Source: Galeruca laticollis (lineage: Eukaryota; Arthropoda; Insecta; Coleoptera; Chrysomelidae). Taken from it: a DNA stretch of 64,000 nt. The DNA lies in contig OY998180.1 in NCBI GenBank assembly GCA_963921935.1, positions 77,196,762 to 77,260,761 of the forward strand, in the 5' to 3' direction. Under the pieces are notes generated by a model that was given only the letters and a program-made list of their open reading frames with translations, ran no database searches and was not told the DNA's origin. The translations under genes were made by a program, and so were the position numbers. Shown here piece by piece: positions 32,546 through 42,058 of this stretch (its first letter is position 1; each line of letters begins with the position of its first letter).

Positions 32546-32888
32546 AACATGACTAATTATTTTTGTCCGAATACTGTGACCCTTACACTAACGTTGTCGA
32601 GCTGATTCTGAATTAGTGCAATATGAAATACCTATAAATTTGTAAATAATTATACGAAATAACATAATTTTATGTATGTTTAAGCCACGAATTATATCAC
32701 CATCACCCGCAGATCAGTTATAATACTATGATATTGTAGTTTGCTTACGTTGTATATTTAGATTTATGTAAAAATTCATTTTCTTTCAAGAATTAGTCAG
32801 TCAGCAGTTAGAACCGAACGAATATTGTCGGTATCGTTAGTTTGTAGTTTTTTCAAAAACAGACTTACGAAATAAAGTACATTTATCA

Positions 32889-33485
32889 CGTCTAGCGAAA
32901 CTTCAGCCACATTGTATCGAAGGTAGAACACGTTTAGTTGACAATAATAACCGTAAAATACGTATAGATAAAAAAAGCAGGTTTGTAGATATTAATTTAA
33001 TCCTGGTATGTAATAATTCAGAGCGAATTATAGCGGTTGCTGCTGCTCTCGGGAGATTGTGCATTCCATTGGGTCTATGAAGGATTTGCACCATTATATG
33101 ATTGGTAGACTAATTTTTTTAGTTCTCTTATAAACTAAAGTATATGAAAAACATTTTTCAGCCTTGTAGAAATAAGTGAAAAAAGTTTATTTCTGAACAC
33201 CTTGCGTGGGTGGTAGACCTATGATGGCCTCCACTCCGACGCGGTAGACTACCATTATACTGCGTTTTTAGGTATCCTTGACCACTCTACAAAGTTTTAT
33301 ATTTGTAGGAATAAGGCATTTACATATTATTTATTTACAGGTTTCAAAAATTGTTACTAATGTTTGCCCCCATATTGGCGCGGTAGACTGCCGTTCCGTT
33401 TACTTGCCATATCAAAACTACAAAATGAGAAAAATTCAGCTTTGTAGGAATTGGTGCAAAATTTCGGTCGCTGCCTCCCGGACTA
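32889..33485 (-). repeat. Right terminal inverted repeat
   Basis: 597 bases, the reverse partner of 29627-30231. The open frame at 33278-33520 and its mirror at 29601-29834 read alike only because the repeats do; they are not genes. Confidence 0.9.
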
Positions 33486-33488
33486 TTA

Positions 33489-34052
33489 GCTTTCTGGTGT
33501 TGTCCAATATTAAATTTTGATTTGAATGAAGTAAACATACTTTTCTTGTAATTAAATTGCATTAGATCTGTAGTAAATTCACAAAAATTGTTCGTCATAA
33601 GATATTTCATCATTTTCTTAAATACACTTTTACAATAAAAACTTTTATTGAAAATATATTACTATGGAATTGAAAAATATGGTGCATATGGCAACATTAC
33701 AAATTAGAACGATGCATTTCTTCCAACAGCGGTTAGACTGTGACTACGTTAAAATTGCCTTTAAAATTTTTGTAAACAATCATATATGTCTTGTTTATAT
33801 ATCTATGATTAAAATGCTCTATTACCATGTACCTTGTGAAAATAACAATTTTCTATAAGTTTATTTAAGAGTACTATCACCATATACGAGTTGTGACATT
33901 TTTTTCAACAATTGGTTATAGCAATAACCTACAAATCTTTTTTAGTCGTCTTCTGTACGAGCCTTTAAAATTGATGTGGCAACAAAATTATTTATTGAAG
34001 TATTATGACAGTTTAAATTGACACAAAACTATTTCCAAAATCTGCCTAAATA
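33489..34052. other. Spacer upstream of the repeat-protein gene
   Basis: Contains 33809-33850, which matches 9232-9276 (TGCTCTATTACCATGTACC), and otherwise no recognised element. Presumably it holds the promoter of the gene at 34053, but no clear TATA box or initiator could be chosen. Confidence 0.4.
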
Positions 34053-36728
34053 ATGGATATTCGTGAACTCCTCAAATTAGCATATGAAAATGTTGAGTTC
34101 GCTGCAGATAATACCTGGAGTCAAGACTTTGGGTATCAACAAGCCAACATGAATATCCTTCTGCGAGAAAAAAGTATGCAAGAACCAAAATATGCAGAAT
34201 CGAGACCCAGAACTGTTAGAGACTGCATTCCAAACAGTAAACTTGCAGAATATGGTAATTATGAATATAACGAAGCTAGGGAATTATCATATACCCGTGA
34301 AAATATTGGACCTAGTTCGAGCACCAAATATGATTTCAGTGCCGAAAAGGAAAAAGAGCCGTGGATGTTAGATGAAGTTGACACACTTTTCAAGTTATAT
34401 ACAGATTCTGACCTAGATGATAATAAAGAAGAACAATATAGGTTTGATTACACAAACACTTTTGAATCTCCCTTCATGCGATGCAATTCTTTGCAGGAAT
34501 ATTTGCTCAAGCTCAAAATAACTAGTGACAGCGTCAAAAGATTGTGGGACAGCGAACCATTGGAATCAAGAAAGTTCGAGTTTCAAAGTCTTCCACCGCA
34601 TCCCGGAGGATGCAAATCGTCAGATGAATGTGTAAATGTTACACAATGTGAAGAAAAAGAAGATTATTACGAGTGGTTGAAACTGGATCTAGATGGCAAA
34701 CATCGCACTACGGATGATATGAATGTATTACCAAGTTCTTCCAAATCTGATGTCGGAGATAAAAATGAAAATAAAACAAAGTCTATACAGAATCGTCCAT
34801 TATACTCGGCAGTTTTAAGAGGTATGGCTCCGAACAAATTTAGTCCAGTTGTGGGAGAACCAATAACTAATAGAAATATTTCGTCTAAGAATGAGAATGT
34901 TATGGAAAAATTGGTGACTATTAATAAAACAGAAAAAAAATCGGTATGTTATGAGAACATCGGAAATAATCAACAGTTTGTTACTGATTCGAATAAAATT
35001 AGACCAGTGGAAAAGAAAGGAATGTATATATGGAAAATAAACAATTCGTCTAAAAGTGAGAATGTTATGGAAACATTGGGGACTATTAATAACAAAGAAA
35101 AAGGAAGAGCACAATCTGAGAAAACCGAAACAAATCAATTATTAGTTACTGATTCGAAAAAAAATAGTCCACTCGTGGAAAAACAAGCAACTATATCAAA
35201 AAGAAACGTTTCATCTACAAGTGAAAATATTATGGAAAAATCGGAGGCTACTAGTAACACTGGAAAAAGAAAAGGACATTTTAAGAAAAACAAAAAAAAT
35301 CAGTGGTTTACCGAGTCGAAAAACAATAGCCCACTCGTGGAAAAACGAGCAACTATATCAAAAAAAAACGACTCGTCTACAAGTGAGAATGTTATGGAAA
35401 AATCAGAGACTATTAATAATATTGGAAAAAGAAAAATTCATTTTGAGAAATCAAAAAAAAATCAATGGTTTACCGAGTCGAAAAAAAATAGTCCGCTCGT
35501 GGAAAAACAAACAAGTATATCAAAAAGAAACATTTCTTCTACAAGTGAGAACGTTATGGAAAAATCGGAGGCTACTAGTAACACTGGAAAAAGAAAAGGA
35601 CATTTTAAGAAAACCAAAAAAAATCAGTGGTTTACCGAGTCGAAAAACAATAGTCCACTCGTGGAAAAACGAACTATATCAAAAAGAAACGTTCCGTCTA
35701 CAAGTGAGAATATTATGGAAAAATCGGAAACTATTAATAAAAAGGGAAATAGAAAAGTACATTTTAAGAAAACAAAAAAATATCAGTGGTTTACCGAGTC
35801 GAAAAACAATAGCCCACTAGTGGAAAAACGAACAACTATATCAAAAAGAAACGTTTCGTCTACAAGTGAGAATGTTATGGAAAAATCAGAGACTGGAAAA
35901 AGAAAAGTACATTTTGAGAAAAACAAAAAAAATCAGTGGTTTACCGAATCGAAAAAAAATTGTCCGCTCGTGGAAAAACAAACAACTGTATCAAAAAAAA
36001 ATGCTTCGGCTACAAGTGAGAATGTTATGGACAAATCGGAGACTATTAATAACATTGGAAAAAGAAAAGAACATTTTGAGAAAACCAAAGAAAATCAGTC
36101 GTTTACCGAGTCGAAAAAAAATAGTCCACTCGTGGAAAAACAAACTACATCAAAAAGCAACGTTTCGTCTACTAGTGAGAATGTTATGGTGAAAACAAAA
36201 AAAGATCAATTGATAGTTACCGATTTTCCCAAATATATCCCAAACATAAATTCTGAATGTGTACAAACTACGCCAGACAATGGAATAAAAATGGATCGTA
36301 AAACAAGCTGCGAAAGCGAAAATATCCTGCAAATAAAAGCTGCACCTGACAATACATACCAGTCTTTTTACACTTTTGTCCAAAATTCCTATCAGCAAAA
36401 GCATTCGCCTTATCCAATTCCCTCCCAAAGTATGCCTCAACTTAATTCTCAATCAAACGTTGACAGTTGTACGTTTAAACCACATGATCGATTTTCTTCA
36501 AATATCCCGGAACGTCGAAAAAGGAAACCTTTTTCATTAAAACGAAATTTCGATGTAAGTGAACTGATATACGAACTGTATAGTGTATCTAGCACATCAA
36601 ACACAAGCAACTCTGATGATTCACAAACAGATATTTACAAAGACGTGGAGGAGTTGGCAACGCAAATGGCGAATGCAGTTTTAGAAGAGCCAGTTGAAGA
36701 TGATATTGTGCCGATGATGCCATTCTGA
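34053..36728 (+). CDS. 891-residue protein with ~54-residue tandem repeats, unknown function
   Basis: Longest intact frame of the window and the best candidate for a live host gene. ATG at 34053 follows an AT-rich leader (AAATAATGG context) and the frame runs without a break to TGA at 36726. Residues 1-266 are unique and acidic (MDIRELLKLAYENVEFAADN at the start; WMLDEVDTLFKLYTDSDLDD near 103). Residues ~267-725 hold eight full units and one partial unit of about 54 residues, each with SKRNVSSTSENVMEKSE, GKRKxHF and NQWFTESKKNSPLVEK-type segments, strongly basic and Ser-rich. The C-terminus is unique (KRKPFSLKRNFDVSELIYEL; end ELATQMANAVLEEP). No signal peptide or membrane segment. I do not recognise the family; a disordered nuclear protein is a guess. 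A broken paralogue is at 14599-16790, and no intron is seen in this copy. Confidence 0.8.
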   Translation: MDIRELLKLAYENVEFAADNTWSQDFGYQQANMNILLREKSMQEPKYAESRPRTVRDCIPNSKLAEYGNYEYNEARELSYTRENIGPSSSTKYDFSAEKEKEPWMLDEVDTLFKLYTDSDLDDNKEEQYRFDYTNTFESPFMRCNSLQEYLLKLKITSDSVKRLWDSEPLESRKFEFQSLPPHPGGCKSSDECVNVTQCEEKEDYYEWLKLDLDGKHRTTDDMNVLPSSSKSDVGDKNENKTKSIQNRPLYSAVLRGMAPNKFSPVVGEPITNRNISSKNENVMEKLVTINKTEKKSVCYENIGNNQQFVTDSNKIRPVEKKGMYIWKINNSSKSENVMETLGTINNKEKGRAQSEKTETNQLLVTDSKKNSPLVEKQATISKRNVSSTSENIMEKSEATSNTGKRKGHFKKNKKNQWFTESKNNSPLVEKRATISKKNDSSTSENVMEKSETINNIGKRKIHFEKSKKNQWFTESKKNSPLVEKQTSISKRNISSTSENVMEKSEATSNTGKRKGHFKKTKKNQWFTESKNNSPLVEKRTISKRNVPSTSENIMEKSETINKKGNRKVHFKKTKKYQWFTESKNNSPLVEKRTTISKRNVSSTSENVMEKSETGKRKVHFEKNKKNQWFTESKKNCPLVEKQTTVSKKNASATSENVMDKSETINNIGKRKEHFEKTKENQSFTESKKNSPLVEKQTTSKSNVSSTSENVMVKTKKDQLIVTDFPKYIPNINSECVQTTPDNGIKMDRKTSCESENILQIKAAPDNTYQSFYTFVQNSYQQKHSPYPIPSQSMPQLNSQSNVDSCTFKPHDRFSSNIPERRKRKPFSLKRNFDVSELIYELYSVSSTSNTSNSDDSQTDIYKDVEELATQMANAVLEEPVEDDIVPMMPF

Positions 36729-36922
36729 TTAATTGGAAAGACAAGCCTTTGAACAATAGACCAATTGTAATAGTTTTTCAAGATTTAGAGCAGCAATTAC
36801 TCAAGAATATGAAAATAATTCGGAAAATTGCATAGATACCCAGAAATTTTAAGTAGTTTGGGTTTTCTTTTTACAAAAATCCAAGTATTACAAAATGGTT
36901 ATCAAAATGTTGTTACAAATTG

Positions 36923-36933
36923 TATGTAAATAA
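36923..36933 (+). promoter_or_regulatory. Likely polyadenylation signal of the repeat-protein gene
   Basis: AATAAA within GTATGTAAATAAATTTAC, about 200 bases after the stop codon. It is the first canonical hexamer downstream. Confidence 0.5.
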
Positions 36934-37253
36934 ATTTACTTTCTTTCCATGGTTAATCAGTGTTTTAATGCAGCATTTTCATATAATATTCAATGTTTGA
37001 ATTCAAGGTTCTTCTTACCATACCGAAAAAAGAGAAATTTTCTGGAAAATATGCCAAAAAACATGCTTTGAATCTGAATTTTACCAAAGGTAGCTTTGAC
37101 AAAAAAAGTCTTATAACAAAATTGGCCAAAAAATGGCTTCAAAATGTTTTTAGTTTTCTGCTATATGGATATGTGGCTCTACTGGTATTATACTTAGTAA
37201 TTGAACAACAGTGATATTATTTACATAAATGTTAGGCGAAGAAAAACCAACTC

Positions 37254-37428
37254 AACGATGAAATAAAACAATATAGTTTGTTTAAATCTTCATATATTTG
37301 AACTAATGTTCAATTTAAAACGTTTTGATAAAGCTACTGTGTTAGTGAAACGCGTCAACAAGTTTAAATTGAACATTAGTTCAAATATATGAAGATTTAA
37401 ACAAACTATATTGTTTTATTTCATCGTT
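37254..37428. repeat. Perfect 66-bp inverted repeat with 43-base loop
   Basis: The left arm 37254-37319 (starts AACGATGAAATAAAACAATA) is exactly reverse-complemented at 37363-37428. The loop is 37320-37362. The arms show no differences, so the structure is recent or under gene conversion. It lies between the repeat-protein gene and element C. The loop carries a hammerhead-like motif, and inverted terminal repeats of this kind are known in Penelope-like retroelements; no reverse transcriptase of that group is present here. Confidence 0.9.
37321..37360 (+). ncRNA. Hammerhead-like motif in the loop of the inverted repeat
   Basis: GTT (stem I), TTGATAA (core CUGANGA with two changes), a CTAC/GTTAG stem II, GAAA (37347-37350), CGCG (minimal stem III), TC, then AAC pairing with GTT. 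The layout is a type I hammerhead with a 2-bp stem III, the form reported in Penelope-like elements. The core changes suggest it is inactive. Confidence 0.35.
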
Positions 37429-37488
37429 CAGTATGGATCTTCATCAAGTAAAAGCCTCATCTATTCAAAAACCAACTCAAATAATAAA

Positions 37489-38274
37489 CGGTTTTAGAGA
37501 TGAAAACTAACGTTTCCAGATCTGTGGGACGCCCTCCAATCATAAAATTGTCTCTTGGTTGGTCACTTTTAGACACTCCGGAGGCTGTATCCTCCTAACA
37601 AACTGAAATTTCTCCAAAAATACCATACTTCAAGTACCATAGCACCCGTTGTACTAGATCTTGTCAGCTGAAAATCAATAGGGATCATCTGTGAGATGTC
37701 CTGAACAATATTCAATCATAAAATTGGTGACTTGTTCTATTCCGGAGGCTGTATCATGCTAACAAACTTAAATTTCTCCAAAATGACAAAAATATCGTAC
37801 TTCTAGTACCCTAGCACCCGTTGTACTAGATCTGGTGAGCTGAAAATCTATAGGGTTCATTGGTGAGATGTTCTGAACAATATTCAATCATAAAATTGGT
37901 GACTTGTTGCACTCCGGAGGCTGTATCGTGCTAACAAACTTAAATTTCTCCAAAAATTACAAAAATGTCGTAGGTACTTCTAGTACCATAGCACCCGTTG
38001 TACCAGATCTGGTGAGCTGAAAATCAATGGAGTTCATCTGTGAGAAGTCCTGAACAATATTCCAACATAAAATTGGTGACTTGTTGCACTCCGGACGCTG
38101 TATCGTGCTAACAAGACATGTGGCCAACGACGACGATATACACACAGGATTTTTTTCTCTAAAAACCGTATTTTCGTGTTGTTCGTGCTGAAAAAATAAC
38201 TAAAATGAAATCCAAATTTACAACTTTTTTTGGGGTAAACCAATACTTTTCTCGCATTGTAGATATGGTTGACG
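37489..38274 (+). repeat. ~170-bp tandem-unit element, copy C
   Basis: Starts CGGTTTTAGAGATGAAAAC and ends AGATATGGTTGACG. Four units, with CTCCGGAGGCTGTATC motifs near 37573, 37740, 37911 and 38086, then the common tail (CGACGACGATATACACACAGG, AATACTTTTCTCGCATTG). AATAATAAA on the left and AAAAATAAA on the right flank it. Confidence 0.75.
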
Positions 38275-38781
38275 GAAAAATAAAACGATTAAAAACCCCC
38301 TAACAAAAAAGGTCCACCATATGGAAATGAATTTATTCATAATATTCGTCTGCATACAGTGAATTGTTCAAGCCCCAAATATATAGCTATTATACAAAAG
38401 GTTTCCATTATCACTTGATAGAGGTACCTACTAAAAAAATGTTACGAATTCTCAGTATTCCTAATCCACAAGGAAATATAATAGCTTAATATAGGGCATA
38501 TTATCAATTTCCATTTTGGTAACACTGGAAATTATTTTGCCTTCAATCAAAATTTTTATGTATATATACATACATATAAACATATTTATACAATATGTCT
38601 CACTAAGTTGGAACCATATGGAAAAAAGTTCTGCTTGTTCCAAAATTTAAAATCCAACCATCAGATATCAAATTTTTGAGCCATATACCAGGTTTATAAA
38701 AAAATATGAATTTTACTCAAGCGTAGAGTACCTTTATTTTTGACAATATTGACATTTGTTATTGAAAAAAGTTGATCATAT
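38275..38781. other. No gene seen
   Basis: AT-rich spacer. TGTCTCACTAAGTTGGAA near 38597 recurs in reverse near 41515 (TTTCCAACTAAGTGAGACA) and may belong to a small repeat family. Confidence 0.4.
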
Positions 38782-39254
38782 TGTAATGTTCTTCTTATTT
38801 ATTAAAAGTTTTTATTACGGGTGGGATAAATTTCAAACACTCGGTATGGCTACTTACTAATTTATTTAAACACTAACTCACTAACACTTAATTTATATAT
38901 ACTTAACTAATCACTTAAGTTTAATTTATATGCACACAAACATGATTATTAATTAGCACTTTACTGTTCGGTGTATTTTTGTATATTTCTCGAGATCACT
39001 TTATCAACTAACTTCTGCTGATCGGTCCTTTTTACATATATTAATGCCTTTTTTTACTAGAGGATTCTAGACAAAAACAATTGGCTTTCTGGCATCTTCT
39101 AGATAAGACTGGTCACAAAAACAGTGTAGATAAGATAGTCACTATTCGTAAACAAATATAAAAACAACCTGCGTTTCCGCCATAATTTTAACTTTTATAC
39201 CTGGCTTAGACAGAGTCGGATTTAGGGACTATACCAGTGTGCTGTTTCGTAACA
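38782..39254 (-). repeat. 3' LTR of the Gypsy element
   Basis: Begins TGTTACGAAACAGCACACTGG directly after the polypurine tract and ends AACATTACA, giving TG...CA borders and a length of 473. A TATAAAAG box lies near 39195 and several AATAAA signals toward the end. With no second LTR the borders rest on the end motifs alone. Confidence 0.65.
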
Positions 39255-39900
39255 TTACCCCCTCCTTAAATGGAAGTTCCTCCTGGAACTTTTGTGTAGC
39301 CGAGACTGGATGTTTGCATCGGCAACTGGCCCCATTTCTACACTTTCCGATCTTATGGAAATAGCAGGGCACCGTCTTCATCGGATACTGATAACGAGGA
39401 TTGTAGCTGCAAATTAATATCTGGACACCGGTATCTCTGAAGATAACCTCTACCATGTTCCTGATGATTCGCCAATCCAACTGGTTACTCGCTATCTTAG
39501 GCATAGCCAGTTTCTTCACGCTGGATTCCAACACATGGTCTCGTAGGTTTCGAAGTGCTTCCCACACATCGCGGTAGGTAGATCGATCTTGAAAGTAATT
39601 TTTAGTTACCACGTAGAAGACGTACCGCGAATTAGGTTTCAGTGTCTTGCCAGGGGCTGGAATCTGGTCTTCAAGTTTTTATAATTGCCCGAACTTCTTT
39701 CGAAAGACGGTTGCCAACCCTCGTGCGTTCTTGATACGGGCGGGGATGTTGTATGCCAGTGAATAATCTTCCAGGAGAGTGAACAAATCTTGTTGTTGTT
39801 CCGAAGTGACTCCATATCTAGCTTTCCCGGTACCTCCATACGCGCCCATAAATTCATCGAAGGTGGGGTCAGACACATCTCGAATAAGATTTACTCCTTC
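39229..39900 (-). pseudogene. Macrodomain and CCCH zinc finger at the Gypsy Pol C-terminus
   Basis: Joined to the integrase through a 1-base frameshift near 39915 (HQNRTSA, then FEGDHDLEEGVNLIRDV). The macrodomain-like part reads LFTLLEDYSLAYNIPA, ARGLATVFRKKFGQL, then after a TAA at 39681-39679 RYVFYVVTKNYFQDRSTY, VKKLAMPKIASNQLDW, MVEVIFRDTGVQILIC. This is the ALC1/TARG1-like order of motifs in ADP-ribose-binding folds: hydrophobic SLAH strand, GIAxxFKxKFG, YLVTKxxYxxKPTY, LAMPxIGCGLDxLDW. The glycine-rich GCGLD loop is reduced to ASNQ, so binding is doubtful in this copy. It is followed by CYFHKIGKCRNGASCRCKH, a C-x7-C-x5-C-x3-H finger. Confidence 0.7.
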
Positions 39901-39913
39901 CTCCAGGTCATGG

Positions 39914-41345
39914 TCACCTTCGAATGGCGCTAGTCCGGTTTTGGTGAACTACTTTTGGTTTTCCGTTGGGGATCTTGCTTATGCGATATATAACATCATT
40001 GATCCTTTTCTTGATTAAGTATGGACCTTCCCAGGATTTTTGTAATTTTGGAGAAAATCCTTTTCTCCTCGTCGGGTTGTGTAACCATACTTTGTCTCCT
40101 TCTTTAAAACCGCCTTCTGTGGCCTGCGTGTCGTACCGACTTTTCATTCTGTCGCTGGCAACTTGAAGATTTGTTCGAACTAATTCATGAATATCATCCA
40201 GCCTTCTTCTCAATTGGATCACGTAGTCTTCGCCTGCTAAATCTTCTCCAGGCCGACAGCCAAATTCCAGGTCACAAGGAAGCCTTATTTCACGTCCAAA
40301 CAGGATTTTCGCAGGTGTTTCACCCGTGGACTCATTGACGGCAGATCGATAAGCCAATGCGAAAATGGAGAGATACTGGTCCCAATCTCTCTGATGGCTG
40401 GAAACTACTTTGGCCAGGTATTTTCCAATAGTCCTGTTCATTCTCTCGACCATTCCATCTGACTGTGGATGTAAAGCTGTTGTCCTGGTCTTCTTCATTC
40501 CCAGCTTGTCGCAAATCTCCTGGAATAGATGGCTTTCGAAATTTCTTCCCTGGTTACTGTGGACTTCCATGGGCACTCCATATATGAATTATTTCACCAA
40601 TACATCCGTGACAGTTGTGGCCTCTTGGTTCGGGATAGCGTAAATTTCCACCCACTTTGTGAAATAATCCATTACAACCAGTATGTACTTGCTACCATTT
40701 TCTGTCGTCGGAAATAGTCCAGCGATATCTAAAGCAATCCTTTCGAAAGGGCTTCCAACATTGTACTGTTTCATGGGTGCTTTTCTCTTGCGATGTGGTC
40801 CATTACTCGTAGCACAAGTCGTACATTTCTTACACCAGTCCTTCACATCGTCGGAGCTGTTCATCCAATAAAACCTTTCACGGACTCGCTGAAGGGTTTT
40901 CATCATTCCCAGATGACCTCCCGATGGACTGTCGTGTAACTTCTTCAGTACCTCAGCTACTCTTGTTCTCGGGATAACTAGCTGTCTCCCCATCTCAGAA
41001 CCAACATCGTTTTCAAGGACTCTTTTCAAGAGCCCTTCTTCCAGGACAAGAGAGTTCCACTGAGCCCAATACGCCTTGAGTTTCGGTGAAAATTTTGACA
41101 CTTCTTGCCAGGTAGGTCGCCGATTTTCTTTCTTCCATTGCCGGATCATTTTCAGGTGATGATCATTCTCCTGATCTTCTCTGATCCTGGTGGGTGACCA
41201 TTCCTCGTTGACTACAGTAGTTCTTTAAACTGCAGCTTCCCTGGATTCTACCTTGTTGCAGTGGGAGCAGTCTGTTAGGCACGGCCGTCTGGATAGGGAA
41301 TCGGCATTTCGGTGACTCACACCAGCTCGATGTTCGACGTCCAAA
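39914..41345 (-). pseudogene. Gypsy RNase H end and integrase
   Basis: Starts with VEHRAGVSHRNADSLSRRPC, the RNase H end, then a TAA near 41226. The frame 41149-40589 has the HHCC zinc-binding region (HDSPSGGHLGMMKT, CKKCTTC) and the first core motif (RIALDIAGLFP, MDYFTKWVEIY). After an in-frame TAA (40591-40589), 40576-39914 holds VHSNQGRNFES, where the usual catalytic Asp is Asn, then HPQSDGMVERMNRT with the catalytic Glu, and a C-terminal GPYLIKKRINDVIYRI. Mutated Asp plus two stops: inactive. Closest in style to the 412/mdg1-like Gypsy group. Confidence 0.85.
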
Positions 41346-41371
41346 TATATACATGTATTTAAATTGAAAAA

Positions 41372-41468
41372 TTAGTTTTCTCCAACAATCAACACAATAT
41401 TCTCTTCACAAGTCAATAGAGCCGCCATTTCTTGTATTTAATAAAATCTAACTAGCGATTTGACGTCA
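41372..41468 (-). promoter_or_regulatory. CRE-like site upstream of an ATGGCGGC start (candidate promoter remnant)
   Basis: On the minus strand TGACGTCA (41468-41461) precedes AAGAAATGGCGGCTC (ATG at 41428-41426), a good translation-start context. The frame reads MAALLTCEENIVLIVGEN and stops after 18 residues at 41374-41372, close to the truncated Gypsy end. It could be the 5' end of a cut gene or a chance arrangement. Confidence 0.25.
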
Positions 41469-41525
41469 TTGAATCCTAGATCAAATATCGTTCTATACGC
41501 AAATTGCTAATATGTTTCCAACTAA

Positions 41526-41562
41526 GTGAGACACACACACACACACATATATATATATATGT
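41526..41562. repeat. (AC)n(AT)n microsatellite
   Basis: Seven or more AC units followed by about seven AT units, directly beside the GTGGCRTCC repeat. Confidence 0.9.
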
Positions 41563-41830
41563 ATATATCTATCGCGATAGCGGTTGAAGTGGCATCCGTA
41601 TAGATTTGTAGCGCTGTGGCATCCCCCGATATACACAATATGTATATAGATCATCCCCAATGCATCGAGATCACGCACAGTGTGGCTTCCTATTATTTGG
41701 CAACACTGGGACCTTGATGGATTATTAGTAGGTAGATTTGAATTTGTGCAAGAATTGGTGCGTCCTGTATATTGTGTATAGATCGCGTACGAAGTGACTT
41801 CCAGTAATTTTAAATATGCATTTGTTTTTC
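41563..41830 (+). repeat. GTGGCATCC dispersed repeat, copy 1
   Basis: AAGTGGCATCCGTATAG, GCTGTGGCATCCCCCGATA and AATGCATCGAGATC appear in the same order as in the reverse complement of 47030-47405. Each copy abuts a (TA)-rich microsatellite. Non-coding. Confidence 0.6.
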
Positions 41831-42018
41831 TTTTGAGATATGAGAATGAAACACATATTCTAGTAATTGAGACGTTGACGGTTGTTACAAATCCATGTGA
41901 AGCTACATTTTACATATAAAAGACATTTTTTAGAAACCCGAAATAACATTTTTAAAATCTTATTACTCGTCTTAAATTAAATAAAATTAATTTAAATTGC
42001 GTTATTTATAACCCATTA

Positions 42019-42058
42019 TCACGTGACTACGAACACCAATCAGAGGGCGATGACGTCA
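42019..42058. promoter_or_regulatory. E-box / CCAAT / CRE cluster
   Basis: TCACGTGA (42019-42026), CCAATCA (42036-42042) and TGACGTCA (42051-42058) lie within 40 bases, with a further CRE at 41461. About 220 bases downstream on the plus strand is AAAATGTCTTT followed by the donor GTAAGTACC (near 42275-42290), which could be a first coding exon (ATG TCT TT). No second exon was recognised downstream, so the gene is unproven. Confidence 0.35.

Larger units (their letters stand above)
29627..33485 (-). mobile_element. Academ-like (XPG-nuclease) DNA transposon with ~600-bp inverted repeats
   Basis: The ends are long inverted repeats (29627-30231 and 32889-33485) beginning TAGTCCGGGAG and ending GCTAGACGTG. 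TTA flanks both sides (29624-29626, 33486-33488), a 3-bp target-site duplication (TA with a GTCCGGG end is also possible). The only gene inside is an XPG/FEN-like nuclease on the minus strand. Academ elements are described as encoding an XPG nuclease and making 3-4-bp duplications, so I assign it there by inference. The two repeats are still easily alignable while the gene is broken. Confidence 0.7.
38782..41345 (-). mobile_element. Ty3/Gypsy LTR retrotransposon, 3' half, with macrodomain cargo
   Basis: The minus strand runs from the last residues of RNase H (about 41345) through integrase, a macrodomain-like region, a CCCH zinc finger, a polypurine tract (AAGGAGGGGGTAA) and one LTR. Everything upstream of the RNase H tail, including gag, protease, RT and the 5' LTR, is missing. 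The truncation point at about 41345 adjoins AT-rich DNA. Confidence 0.8.

Noticed and set aside
35221..36192. Second long plus-strand frame (199 and 108 codons) inside the repeat-protein gene
   Set aside because: A shadow: the 162-base repeat is a multiple of three, so an alternative frame stays open by chance through several units.
36993..37214. 73-codon frame downstream of the repeat-protein gene, with a hydrophobic end
   Set aside because: No homologous motif, no start context, AT-rich composition equal to the spacer.
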